Positions 1 to 6,739 of a DNA stretch of 12,592 nucleotides are shown piece after piece. A program made the position numbers and the translations under genes. Within the stretch, counting starts at the first letter, position 1; each line of letters begins with the position of its first letter. This DNA is from Myxococcales bacterium (GTDB lineage Bacteria > Myxococcota > Myxococcia > Myxococcales > Anaeromyxobacteraceae), in the NCBI GenBank assembly GCA_021784995.1, contig JAJYHA010000146.1:1-12592 (forward strand), written 5' to 3'. The notes beneath the pieces were generated by a model. That model was not told the origin of the DNA. It searched no databases and saw nothing but the letters and a program-made list of their open reading frames with translations.

Positions 1-423
1 CGCGAGGGGGAGGAGTTCCTGGCGGTGATGGGCCTCGCGCACCGCCGCGACGAGCTGGCCCGCAACCTGCCGTACGGCGAGCAGCGCCGGCTGGAGATCG
101 CCCGCGCCCTCGCCACCCGGCCGAAGGTGCTCTGCCTCGACGAGCCCGCCGCCGGCACGAACGCCTCCGAGAAGACGGCGCTCATGGCGCTGATCCGCCG
201 CATCCGCGACGAGTTCGGGCTCGCCATCCTCGTCATCGAGCACGACATGCGGCTGGTGATGGGCGTCTCGGAGCGGCTGGTGGTGCTCGACCACGGGGTG
301 ACCATCGCGCACGGACCGCCCGACCGGGTGCGGCGCGATCCGAAGGTCATCGAGGCCTACCTGGGCGACGCCTACCTGGCCGAGCGGAACATCGCGCTCC
401 CGCCCGGCGGAGGGGCGGCGTGA
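1..423 (+). CDS. livG: Branched-chain-type ABC transporter ATP-binding protein LivG (3' part)
   Basis: One of the two cytoplasmic ATPases of a high-affinity branched-chain amino acid type (HAAT) ABC importer; it hydrolyses ATP to drive uptake. The frame is open at the left edge of the window, so the 5' end with the Walker A motif is missing. In the visible part the ABC signature is LPYGEQRR (visible residues 23-30), Walker B is LCLDEPAAG with D47 and E48, and the switch histidine is H81 in VIEHDM. The C-terminus (VIEAYLGD) is typical of LivG. An internal GTG at 25 is not the real start because the family continues upstream. The stop codon overlaps the livF start by 4 nt, so the two ATPases are translationally coupled. 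The LivG assignment is firm; the transported substrate is unknown and may be an organic or aromatic acid given the neighbours. Confidence 0.93.
   Translation, partial: REGEEFLAVMGLAHRRDELARNLPYGEQRRLEIARALATRPKVLCLDEPAAGTNASEKTALMALIRRIRDEFGLAILVIEHDMRLVMGVSERLVVLDHGVTIAHGPPDRVRRDPKVIEAYLGDAYLAERNIALPPGGGAA
409..413 (+). promoter_or_regulatory. Ribosome binding site of livF
   Basis: GGAGG lies inside the end of livG with a 6-nt spacer to the GTG at 420. It supports that GTG as the livF start, although this gives the protein a glycine/alanine-rich N-terminal extension of about 30 residues. Confidence 0.6.
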
Positions 424-1214
424 GCGCGGCCGGACGCGACCCCGGCGCGCCGGGCCCGGGGTTCGCCGGCGCGGTCGCCGCGGGGGGCGCGGGCGGCGCC
501 GCGGCGCCCCTCCTCGAGGTGCGCGATCTGCACGTGCACTACGGCGCCATCGAGGCGCTGCGCGGCGTGTCGCTCGACGTGGCGGCCGGGCAGGTGGTGG
601 CGCTCATCGGGGCGAACGGGGCCGGCAAGACCACCACGCTGCGCGCCGTGTCGCGCATGCTCCGCCCCAGCGCCGGCACGGTGCGCTTCCTGGGTCGCGA
701 CCTGGCCCGGCTCGCCTCGCACCAGGTGGTGGCGCGCGGCCTCGCGCACGCGCCGGAGGGGCGCGGCATCTTCCTCAACCTGACGGTGCGCGAGAACCTG
801 GAGCTGGGCGCCTTCCTGCGCCGCGATCGGGCCCGCGTGGCGGAGGACGTGGCGCGCTCCTTCGAGCTGTTCCCCATCCTGCGCGAGCGCGCGCGGCAGG
901 TCTCGGGCACGCTCTCCGGCGGCGAGCAGCAGATGCTGGCGGTGGCGCGCGCCCTCATGAGCCGTCCGAAGCTGCTCCTGCTCGACGAGCCGTCGCTCGG
1001 GCTGGCGCCGCAGGTGGTGGAGCGGATCTTCTCGGTGCTGCGCGAGGTGAACGCGTCGGGGGTGGCGCTCCTGCTGGTGGAGCAGAACGCGCACAAGGCG
1101 CTGCAGATCGCCCACCGCGCCTACGTGCTGGAGACCGGCAGCGTGGTGATGCAGGGCACCGGGCGCGAGCTGCTCGCCTCCCCCGACGTCCGGCGCGCCT
1201 ACCTGGGCGAGTGA
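420..1214 (+). CDS. livF: Branched-chain-type ABC transporter ATP-binding protein LivF
   Basis: Second cytoplasmic ATPase of the HAAT importer, expected to pair with LivG on the membrane permeases LivH and LivM, which must lie outside the window. Walker A is GANGAGKTT (residues 64-72), the ABC signature begins LSGGEQQ (165-171), Walker B ends in D189-E190, and VEQN replaces the usual switch histidine, as is normal in LivF. The protein is 264 residues; the family usually begins near residue 31 (PLLEVRDLHVHYG), so the first 30 residues, rich in Gly, Ala and Pro, are an extension. GTG at 420 overlaps the livG stop (GTGA) and has a good ribosome binding site; no better start occurs before the conserved domain. 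Its 3' end overlaps the convergent crotonase gene by 16 nt. Confidence 0.94.
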   Translation: MSAAGRDPGAPGPGFAGAVAAGGAGGAAAPLLEVRDLHVHYGAIEALRGVSLDVAAGQVVALIGANGAGKTTTLRAVSRMLRPSAGTVRFLGRDLARLASHQVVARGLAHAPEGRGIFLNLTVRENLELGAFLRRDRARVAEDVARSFELFPILRERARQVSGTLSGGEQQMLAVARALMSRPKLLLLDEPSLGLAPQVVERIFSVLREVNASGVALLLVEQNAHKALQIAHRAYVLETGSVVMQGTGRELLASPDVRRAYLGE

Positions 1215-2002
1215 GGCCCCGCGGCCGGGCCCGGCGCGCGCTGCCGGGAGAGGAAGGCCTGCATGTACCGCTGCGGCTCGCCCGAGTCGTAGGCGGCCCG
1301 GAACGCGTCGACGCTCCGCTCGGTCGCCTCGTCGAGGGGGAGCTCGTCCCACTCCCGCAGCAGCGTCTTCTGGGCGCGGACCGCCGACGGGCCGTGGGAG
1401 GCGAGGAGGCGGGCGATCCGCCCCACCTCCTCGTCGAGCCGGGAGGGCTCGACGACGGTCTCGACGAGACCCCACTCCGCCGCGCGCTGCGCGTCGATGG
1501 TGTCGCCGGTCAGGACCAGCAGCCGGGCGCGCGCCGCCCCGACGAACCGGGGCAGGAGCGTCGCCTCGATCACCGACGGGATGCCGACCTTGATCTCCGG
1601 CATCGCGAAGCGCGCGCCCGTGGCGGCGACGCGCAGGTCGCACGACGCGACGAGCTCGAGCGCGCCGCCGAGGCACCAGCCCGGGATGCGGGCGATCACG
1701 GGGACGGGCAGCCGGCGGACCGTGTCGCAGAGCGCGTGCAGGCCCCGGATGAACGCCTCCGCCGTCTCGGGCGTCAGCGCCGACATCTCCTTCACGTCGG
1801 CGCCGCCCGAGAAGGCCCGGTCGCCGGTCCCGCGGAGCACCGCGACCCGGATCGACCCGTCGCGGTGCAGCGACCGAAGCGCGTCGCGCACGTCGCGGAT
1901 CACCGGCGTGCCCAGGATGTTGAGCGGCCCCGCCTCCTGGATGCAGAGCGTGGCGATCCCCGCCTCGACGGTGATCGCGCAGTGACGGAAGGTCGGCAGC
2001 AT
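1199..2002 (-). CDS. Enoyl-CoA hydratase/isomerase family protein (crotonase)
   Basis: Crotonase-fold enzyme of 267 residues, the usual length, expected in the cytoplasm and acting on an enoyl-CoA. Oxyanion-hole motifs are FSGGADVKEM (residues 64-73) and CLGGALEL (110-117). Both glutamates that act in classical hydratases are present at the right spacing: E116 in GGALEL and E136 in MPEI, 20 residues apart as in the rat enzyme. The following loop reads GIPSVIEATLLPR rather than the classical GAGGTQRL, so the exact reaction (hydratase, isomerase or another crotonase activity) is uncertain. ATG at 2002 is chosen over an in-frame start at 2083 because it has GGAG 6 nt upstream and homology begins there. 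It lies 97 nt downstream of the iclR-type gene on the same strand and is probably cotranscribed with it. It probably works with the divergent beta-oxidation operon. Confidence 0.9.
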   Translation of the reverse strand: MLPTFRHCAITVEAGIATLCIQEAGPLNILGTPVIRDVRDALRSLHRDGSIRVAVLRGTGDRAFSGGADVKEMSALTPETAEAFIRGLHALCDTVRRLPVPVIARIPGWCLGGALELVASCDLRVAATGARFAMPEIKVGIPSVIEATLLPRFVGAARARLLVLTGDTIDAQRAAEWGLVETVVEPSRLDEEVGRIARLLASHGPSAVRAQKTLLREWDELPLDEATERSVDAFRAAYDSGEPQRYMQAFLSRQRAPGPAAGPHSPR

Positions 2003-2008
2003 GGTCGG

Positions 2009-2012
2009 CTCC
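2009..2012 (-). promoter_or_regulatory. Ribosome binding site of the crotonase gene
   Basis: GGAG on the minus strand with a 6-nt spacer before ATG at 2002. It decides the start against a longer in-frame version beginning at 2083. The rest of the 97-nt gap to the regulator gene shows no clear promoter. Confidence 0.55.
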
Positions 2013-2093
2013 GCTCGCTCCTGGACGGGAGGGGACTGCGTCGCGGCGCGGCGGATCATCGCACTCCGGGCCAGGGGCGGCAATGGTCCGTCG

Positions 2094-2110
2094 GTTCCGC
2101 TACGCGGAAC
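2094..2110 (-). terminator. Small hairpin over the regulator stop codon
   Basis: Perfect 7-bp stem GTTCCGC / GCGGAAC with a 3-nt loop; it includes the TAG stop of the IclR gene (2100-2102). There is no T-tract on either strand. It could attenuate read-through from the regulator into the crotonase gene or be a chance structure in GC-rich DNA. Confidence 0.3.
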
Positions 2111-2858
2111 GCGAGCGTCGCGGCGGCGAGCGCGGGCCCAGCCGCGCGCAGGCCCGCACCAGCACCTCCCCGATGGCGTCGATTCGCTCCGCCAGGCGGT
2201 GGATGGGCCCCGCGACGGAGATGACGTAGGCCTCTCCGCCCAGGTCCACGGCGCGAGAGACGCCCGTCACGTCCGGCACGTGCTCGCCGACGCTGGTGTG
2301 CCACCCCCGCGCGACGCCCCGCGCGATCTCGCGCTCGAGGATGTCGCGCCGCGTGATGGTGCGGGCGTTGAACCGCTCCAGCTCGATGCGGTCGAGGACC
2401 GCGCCGCGCTCCTCCACCGTGAGGCTCCCGAGGAGCGCCTTTCCGGAGGACGAGCCGTGCAGCGGCTTGAACTCGCCGGCGCGGGCCGAGTAGCGGATGG
2501 TCTGCGGCGAGTCCACGATGTGGAGGTACATCACGCGGTCGCCGGCGAGCCGCCCCAGGATGATCGTCTCCTCCGTCTCGTCGCGGAGCCGATCCATGAC
2601 CGGCGCGAGCGTCTGGACGATCGGATCGTTGTCGGCGATCACCTGCGCGTGCTCCAGCCAGCGCCGCGTCGGGTAGTAGCCGACCTGCGGCCGGACCTCG
2701 TACAGGTACCCGCTCGCCTCCAGGGTCTCGAGCAGCGCCAGGCAGCTCGACTTCGGCAGCCCGAGCGACTCCGCGATGCGCGTCAGCGTGGCAGGCTGCG
2801 GCGAGCGAGCGTAGAGCTCGAGGATCTCGAAGACGCGCCGCGCGCTCTTCACGGTCAC
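2100..2858 (-). CDS. IclR-family transcriptional regulator
   Basis: DNA-binding regulator of 252 residues, the usual size for IclR proteins. An N-terminal winged helix-turn-helix spans about residues 5-62 (recognition region near LTRIAESLGLPKSSCLALLETLEASGYL). A ligand-binding IclR C-terminal domain follows from about residue 75 to 245, with the typical segments GKALLGSL and GWHTSVGEHVPDVTGVSRAV. GTG at 2858 is preferred as start because GGAGGT sits 6 nt upstream and the protein then begins just before the helix-turn-helix. An ATG at 2912 would add 18 unlike residues encoded by the operator itself. It diverges from the four-gene operon starting at 3052, across a region with a paired inverted repeat, so it probably controls that operon and its own transcription. 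The effector is unknown, probably the pathway substrate or a CoA intermediate. Confidence 0.92.
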   Translation of the reverse strand: MTVKSARRVFEILELYARSPQPATLTRIAESLGLPKSSCLALLETLEASGYLYEVRPQVGYYPTRRWLEHAQVIADNDPIVQTLAPVMDRLRDETEETIILGRLAGDRVMYLHIVDSPQTIRYSARAGEFKPLHGSSSGKALLGSLTVEERGAVLDRIELERFNARTITRRDILEREIARGVARGWHTSVGEHVPDVTGVSRAVDLGGEAYVISVAGPIHRLAERIDAIGEVLVRACARLGPRSPPRRSRSA

Positions 2859-2864
2859 GCCCCG

Positions 2865-2870
2865 ACCTCC
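2865..2870 (-). promoter_or_regulatory. Ribosome binding site of the IclR gene
   Basis: GGAGGT on the minus strand with a 6-nt spacer to GTG at 2858. This near-ideal site decides the start in favour of GTG at 2858 rather than ATG at 2912. Confidence 0.7.
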
Positions 2871-2891
2871 GGGGGCTCTGCCGATCTGGAG

Positions 2892-2909
2892 GTATTCACA
2901 TTCATGAAC
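2892..2909. promoter_or_regulatory. Operator site 1 (left half of 18-bp inverted pair)
   Basis: The plus strand reads GTATTCACATTCATGAAC, the exact reverse complement of 3011-3028. It contains the 8-bp palindrome TTCATGAA and a TTCA-N6-TGAA arrangement. It begins 4 nt downstream of the likely -10 of the iclR promoter, so it covers the predicted transcription start. Binding there would be expected to repress the regulator gene. The two copies are a probable binding-site pair for the adjacent IclR protein; this is inferred from position and symmetry. Confidence 0.75.
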
Positions 2910-2913
2910 CATG

Positions 2914-2943
2914 ATTCTAGGATGGCACGGACGTGGCGGTCAA
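2914..2943 (-). promoter_or_regulatory. Predicted sigma70-type promoter of the IclR gene
   Basis: On the minus strand a -35 element TTGACC (2938-2943) and a -10 element TAGAAT (2914-2919) are separated by 18 nt. Each matches the consensus at five of six positions. The predicted start near 2907 falls inside operator site 1, which fits autoregulation. Confidence 0.6.
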
Positions 2944-2962
2944 ACCGGGATTAGCATTTGCG

Positions 2963-2992
2963 TTGACAGGAAAGCAGAAGACGACGTAGTTT
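2963..2992 (+). promoter_or_regulatory. Candidate promoter of the catabolic operon
   Basis: A perfect -35 hexamer TTGACA (2963-2968) is followed after 18 nt by a weak -10, TAGTTT (2987-2992). Transcription would begin near 2999, with operator site 2 in the early leader. An alternative -10 is TTGAAT (3001-3006), which mirrors the iclR -10 in its distance from the operator but lacks a good -35. Confidence 0.4.
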
Positions 2993-3010
2993 CGTGCATC
3001 TTGAATTAGT

Positions 3011-3028
3011 GTTCATGAATGTGAATAC
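3011..3028. promoter_or_regulatory. Operator site 2 (right half of 18-bp inverted pair)
   Basis: The plus strand reads GTTCATGAATGTGAATAC, a perfect inverted copy of 2892-2909; the outward neighbours do not match, so the repeat is exactly 18 bp. The centres of the two copies are 119 bp apart. It lies just upstream of the CoA-transferase ribosome binding site and downstream of the candidate promoter, where a bound regulator would block transcription of the operon. Confidence 0.75.
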
Positions 3029-3039
3029 GGACCTTCGGC

Positions 3040-3045
3040 GAGGTG
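3040..3045 (+). promoter_or_regulatory. Ribosome binding site of the operon's first gene
   Basis: GAGGTG with a 6-nt spacer to ATG at 3052. The in-frame GTG at 3043 is part of this site, so it is unlikely to be the start. Confidence 0.6.
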
Positions 3046-3051
3046 GGCGCG

Positions 3052-4347
3052 ATGACCCCTGACCGTGGCGGGCCGCCGGTGAAGCCGGGGGCGCTCTCGC
3101 ACGTCCGCGTCCTCGACCTGGCGCGGACGCTGGCGGGGCCGCTCTCCGCCCAGATCCTCGGCGACCTCGGCGCGCAGGTGATCAAGGTCGAGCGCCCCGG
3201 CACCGGCGACGAGTCGCGGGGGTTCGGCCCGCCGTACCTGCGCGACCGCGAGGGCCAGCCCACCCACGATGCCGTCTACTTCCTGGCCGCCAACCGCAAC
3301 AAGCGCTCCATCACCGTGGACTTCACGAAGCCCACGGGGCAGGCGCTGGTCCGGAGGCTCGCCGCCGCCGCCGACATCGTGGTCGAGAACTACAAGACGG
3401 GCGGGCTGCGGCAGTACGGCCTCGACTATCCGTCGATCCGGGCGGTGAACCCGCGCGTCATCTACTGCTCGATCACGGGGTACGGCCAGACGGGGCCCTA
3501 CGCGGGCCGGCCCGGCTACGACGTGATGTCCCAGGCCGTCAGCGGCCTCATGAGCCTCACCGGGCGCAAGGACGGCGAGCCGGGGGCCGGGCCGGTGAAG
3601 GTGGGCGCCTCCGTCTCCGACGTCTTCACCGGGACCTGGGCCGCGGTGGCGATGCTGGCCGCGCTCGCGCACCGCGACGTGACCGGGGTGGGGCAGCACA
3701 TCGACCTTGCGCTGGTCGACGTGCAGATGGCCTGCCTCGCCAACCAGGCCGTGAGCTACCTCCACACCGGCCTCGAGCCGCAGCGGATGGGCAACCTCCA
3801 CCCCAGCGTGGTCCCGTACCAGGACTTCGCGACCGCGGACGGCCAGATGATCCTGGCCATCGCCAACGACGGGCAGTTCTCGCGCTTCTGCGAGGTGGTC
3901 GGCCGCCCCGAGTGGCCGCGCGATCCGCGCTTCACCACCAACGGCGCGCGCGTCCGGAACCGCGACGCCATCGTCCCCATGGTGGCCGAGGTGGTCCGGA
4001 CGAAGCGGACCGACGAGTGGATCGACCTGCTCGAGGCGGTCGCCGTGCCGTGCGGCGCGATCAACGGGCTGGCGCGGGCCTTCGGGAGCCCGCAGGCGCA
4101 GGCGCGGGGGATGCGGGTGACGGTCCCGCACAGCCTCGCGGGCGACATCCCGCTCGTCGCGAACCCGATCAAGTTCTCCGAGACGCCCGTGCAGTACCGG
4201 GCCGCGCCGCCGGTCCTCGGCGAGCACACGCGCGAGATCCTGGCCGAGCTCGGCATGGACGAGGCGGCGATCCGGGCGCTGGCCGACGAGGGCGTGGTGA
4301 CGCTCGGGCCGGCGGCCGCTCACGAAACGAGGGAGGAGAAGGCATGA
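3052..4347 (+). CDS. Family III CoA-transferase (CaiB/BaiF type)
   Basis: Cytoplasmic enzyme that moves CoA from a donor such as succinyl-CoA to a carboxylic acid, activating it for degradation. The 431-residue protein shows the family N-terminus (VRVLDLARTLAGPLSAQILGD), the KVERPGTGDESR segment and NRNKRSITVDF. The VIYCSITGYGQTGPY and GYDVMSQAVSGLMSLTG stretches follow. The likely catalytic aspartate is D190 in GASVSDVFTG, aligning with the Asp that forms the acyl anhydride in formyl-CoA transferase. The C-terminal LGEHTREIL is also typical. ATG at 3052 is chosen from its ribosome binding site. The stop overlaps the next start by 4 nt (ATGA), giving tight coupling with the dehydrogenase. As first gene behind the IclR-controlled region it probably activates the pathway substrate. 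Acid specificity, perhaps a dicarboxylate, cannot be told. Confidence 0.93.
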   Translation: MTPDRGGPPVKPGALSHVRVLDLARTLAGPLSAQILGDLGAQVIKVERPGTGDESRGFGPPYLRDREGQPTHDAVYFLAANRNKRSITVDFTKPTGQALVRRLAAAADIVVENYKTGGLRQYGLDYPSIRAVNPRVIYCSITGYGQTGPYAGRPGYDVMSQAVSGLMSLTGRKDGEPGAGPVKVGASVSDVFTGTWAAVAMLAALAHRDVTGVGQHIDLALVDVQMACLANQAVSYLHTGLEPQRMGNLHPSVVPYQDFATADGQMILAIANDGQFSRFCEVVGRPEWPRDPRFTTNGARVRNRDAIVPMVAEVVRTKRTDEWIDLLEAVAVPCGAINGLARAFGSPQAQARGMRVTVPHSLAGDIPLVANPIKFSETPVQYRAAPPVLGEHTREILAELGMDEAAIRALADEGVVTLGPAAAHETREEKA

Positions 4348-5498
4348 TCCGCGATCCAGAGAGCTTCAACGCCTTGCGGGACGGCATCGCCCGCTTCGTC
4401 CGCGAGCGGCTCACCCCGCTCGAGAAGAAGGTGTCCGAGACCGACGAGATCCCGGCCGACGTCGTCGAGGAGATGAAGGCGATGGGCCTGTTCGGCCTCA
4501 CCATCCCGGAGCAGTACGGCGGCCTCGGCCTCACGATGGAGGAGGAGGTCCTCGTCATGTTCGAGTTCGGGCGGACCTCGCCCGCCTTCCGCTCGGTCTT
4601 CGGGACCACCGTCGGGATCGGCTCGCAGGGAATCCTGATGGACGGCACGCCCGAGCAGAAGGAGGCCTACCTGCCGCGTCTCGCGACGGGCGACCTGATC
4701 TCCTCCTTCGCGCTCACCGAGCCCGAGGCGGGCTCCGACGCGGCCTCCCTGCGCACCACCGCGCTGCGCGACGGCGACGCCTACGTCGTGAACGGCACGA
4801 AGCGCTTCATCACGAACGCGCCCGACGCCGGGCTCTTCACGCTGATGGCGCGCACGGACCCCAAGGTGAAGGGCGCCGCCGGGATCTCGGCGTTCGTGGT
4901 CGACGCGAAGTCGCCCGGCATCACGCTCGGGCCGCCCGACCGCAAGATGGGGCAGCAGGGCGCCCACACCTGCGACGTCATCTTCGACGGCTGCCGCGTC
5001 CCGGCCCGGAACCTCATCGGCGGCAAGGAGGGGCAAGGGTTCAAGACGGCCATGAAGGTGCTCGACAAGGGCCGGCTCCACATCTCCGCGGTCTGCGTCG
5101 GCTTCGCGGAGCGGATCCTCCAGGACGCGCTCCAGTACGCCATGGAGCGCAAGCAGTTCGGCCAGCCGATCGCGGAGTTCCAGCTCATCCAGGCGATGCT
5201 GGCGGACAGCAAGGCGGAGAGCTTCGCCGCGCGCTCGATGGCGCTCGAGGCGGCGCGCCAGCGCGACCGCGGCGAGAACGTCAGCACCGAGGCGGCGTGC
5301 TGCAAGCTGTTCGCCACGGAGATGTGCGGCCGCGTCGCCGACCGCGGGGTGCAGATCCTGGGCGGCTCCGGGTACATCCACGAGTACGGGATGGAGCGCT
5401 TCTACCGTGACGCGAGGCTGTTCCGGCTGTACGAAGGGACGAGCCAGATCCAGCAGCTCATCATCGCACGCAACATGATCCGCGCGGCGGCGCGCTGA
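4344..5498 (+). CDS. Acyl-CoA dehydrogenase (short/medium-chain-type active site)
   Basis: FAD-dependent enzyme of 384 residues that forms a 2,3-trans double bond in an acyl-CoA and passes electrons to electron-transferring flavoprotein. It has the N-terminal helical domain, the first family signature FALTEPEAGSD (from residue 122), and KMGQQGAHTCDVIFDGCRVP. The C-terminal signature QILGGSGYIHEYGMERFYRD follows. The catalytic base is E364 in YEGTSQIQ, the position used by short- and medium-chain enzymes. GGGAGGAG lies 5 nt before the ATG, which overlaps the stop of the preceding CoA-transferase gene. A 22-nt gap separates it from the thiolase gene. It probably oxidises the CoA ester made by the upstream transferase. 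It is not a glutaryl-CoA dehydrogenase by its C-terminal active-site motif. Chain length or branching is undetermined. Confidence 0.95.
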   Translation: MIRDPESFNALRDGIARFVRERLTPLEKKVSETDEIPADVVEEMKAMGLFGLTIPEQYGGLGLTMEEEVLVMFEFGRTSPAFRSVFGTTVGIGSQGILMDGTPEQKEAYLPRLATGDLISSFALTEPEAGSDAASLRTTALRDGDAYVVNGTKRFITNAPDAGLFTLMARTDPKVKGAAGISAFVVDAKSPGITLGPPDRKMGQQGAHTCDVIFDGCRVPARNLIGGKEGQGFKTAMKVLDKGRLHISAVCVGFAERILQDALQYAMERKQFGQPIAEFQLIQAMLADSKAESFAARSMALEAARQRDRGENVSTEAACCKLFATEMCGRVADRGVQILGGSGYIHEYGMERFYRDARLFRLYEGTSQIQQLIIARNMIRAAAR

Positions 5499-5520
5499 CG
5501 GCCGCCGAGGAGATCCAGCC

Positions 5521-6723
5521 ATGAGAAGGGCAGCCATCGTCGCGCCGGTGCGGACGCCCGTGGGGGCGTTCGGCGGGTCGCTGCGGCCGGTGCCGGCCGA
5601 GGTGCTGGGCGCCGTGGCGGTCCAGGCGCTGCTGGCGCGCACCGGCCTCGACCCCGCCCGCGTCGAGGACGTGGTGTTCGCGCAGTCCTACATGAACGGC
5701 GAGACGCCCTGCGTCGGACGGTGGGTGGCGCTCCAGGCCGGCCTCCCGGTCGAGGTGGCCGGGATGCAGCTCGACCGGCGCTGCGGCGGCGGGCTCCAGG
5801 CCGTGGTGACCGCGGCGATGATGGTGCAGAGCGGCGCCGCCGACGTCGTCGTGGCCGGCGGGGTCGAGAGCATGAGCAACGTCGAGTACTACACGACCGA
5901 CATGCGCTGGGGGACGCGCGCGGGCACGGTCAAGCTGCACGACCGGCTCGAGCGCGGCCGCGAGCGGTCCCAGCCCGCGGAGCGGTTCGGGGTCATCTCG
6001 GGGATGATCGACACCGCCGAGCGGCTGGCCGCGAAGTACGAGATCCGGCGCGAGGAGTGCGACGCGTACGCCGCGCGCAGCCAGCAGCGCGCGGCCGCGG
6101 CCTGGCAGGCGGGGCGGTTCGACGCCGAGGTCGTGCCCGTCACGGTGCCGCAGAGGAAGGGCGCGCCGGTCGTCGTCGCGCGCGACGAGGGCATCCGGGG
6201 CGACAGCACCCCGCAGACGCTCGCCGGTCTGAAGCCGATCATGAAGAACGGCGTCGTCACCGCCGGCAACTCGAGCCAGCAGAACGACGCGGCGGCGGCC
6301 TGCCTCGTCGTCGCCGAGGACAAGCTGGCCGAGCTGAAGCTGGAGCCCATGGGCTACCTGGTCGGGTGGTCCGCGGCCGGCTGCGACCCCGCCATCATGG
6401 GCATCGGCCCCGTCCCCGCCGTCCAGAAGCTGTTCCGGAAGACCGGGCTGTCGTTCGACCAGCTGGACCTGGTCGAGCTGAACGAGGCCTTCGCCTGCCA
6501 GGTGCTGGCGGTCCTGAAGGCCTGGGGGTGGAACGATCCCGATCGCCTGAACGTCAACGGGTCGGGGATCTCCCTCGGCCACCCCATCGGCGCGACGGGG
6601 GTGCGCATCCTGGCGACGCTCCTGCACGAGCTGGAGCGTCGGAAGGCGCGCTACGGCCTCGAGACGATGTGCATCGGCGGCGGGCAGGGGATGGCCGCGA
6701 TCTTCGAGCGCCCGCGCGGCTGA
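5521..6723 (+). CDS. Thiolase (acetyl-CoA C-acyltransferase)
   Basis: Cytoplasmic thiolase of 400 residues, normal for the family. It would cleave a 3-ketoacyl-CoA with free CoA to acetyl-CoA and a shortened acyl-CoA. All catalytic parts are visible: nucleophile C88 in LDRRCGGGLQAV (the common form is LCGSGLQAV), the NEAF motif in ELNEAFACQ, H354 in GHPIGATG, and C384 in CIGGGQGM. GAGGAG lies 8 nt before the ATG. The gene is 22 nt after the dehydrogenase and 16 nt before the next CoA-transferase. It belongs to a subfamily with VESMSNVEYYTTDMRWG after the nucleophile region. Its operon place argues for a degradative role on the product of the upstream steps rather than acetoacetyl-CoA synthesis for polyhydroxybutyrate. 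The 3-hydroxyacyl-CoA dehydrogenase that would supply its substrate is not in the window. Confidence 0.95.
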   Translation: MRRAAIVAPVRTPVGAFGGSLRPVPAEVLGAVAVQALLARTGLDPARVEDVVFAQSYMNGETPCVGRWVALQAGLPVEVAGMQLDRRCGGGLQAVVTAAMMVQSGAADVVVAGGVESMSNVEYYTTDMRWGTRAGTVKLHDRLERGRERSQPAERFGVISGMIDTAERLAAKYEIRREECDAYAARSQQRAAAAWQAGRFDAEVVPVTVPQRKGAPVVVARDEGIRGDSTPQTLAGLKPIMKNGVVTAGNSSQQNDAAAACLVVAEDKLAELKLEPMGYLVGWSAAGCDPAIMGIGPVPAVQKLFRKTGLSFDQLDLVELNEAFACQVLAVLKAWGWNDPDRLNVNGSGISLGHPIGATGVRILATLLHELERRKARYGLETMCIGGGQGMAAIFERPRG

Positions 6724-6739
6724 GGCGCCCGCGATCCGC

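Noticed and set aside
1224..1235. 12-bp palindrome GCCGGGCCCGGC near the livF/crotonase ends
   Set aside because: It has no loop and lies within crotonase coding sequence rich in Gly/Pro/Ala codons; such palindromes are expected in this composition.
2859..2912. Longer IclR protein starting at ATG 2912
   Set aside because: Its first codons lie in the operator and near the predicted transcription start, and GTG at 2858 has a near-perfect ribosome binding site and gives the normal protein length.
3013..4323. A 436-codon open frame on the minus strand opposite the first CoA-transferase
   Set aside because: Composition is typical of antisense frames in GC-rich DNA (His, Arg, Asp, Gly rich) and it lies fully opposite a conserved gene.
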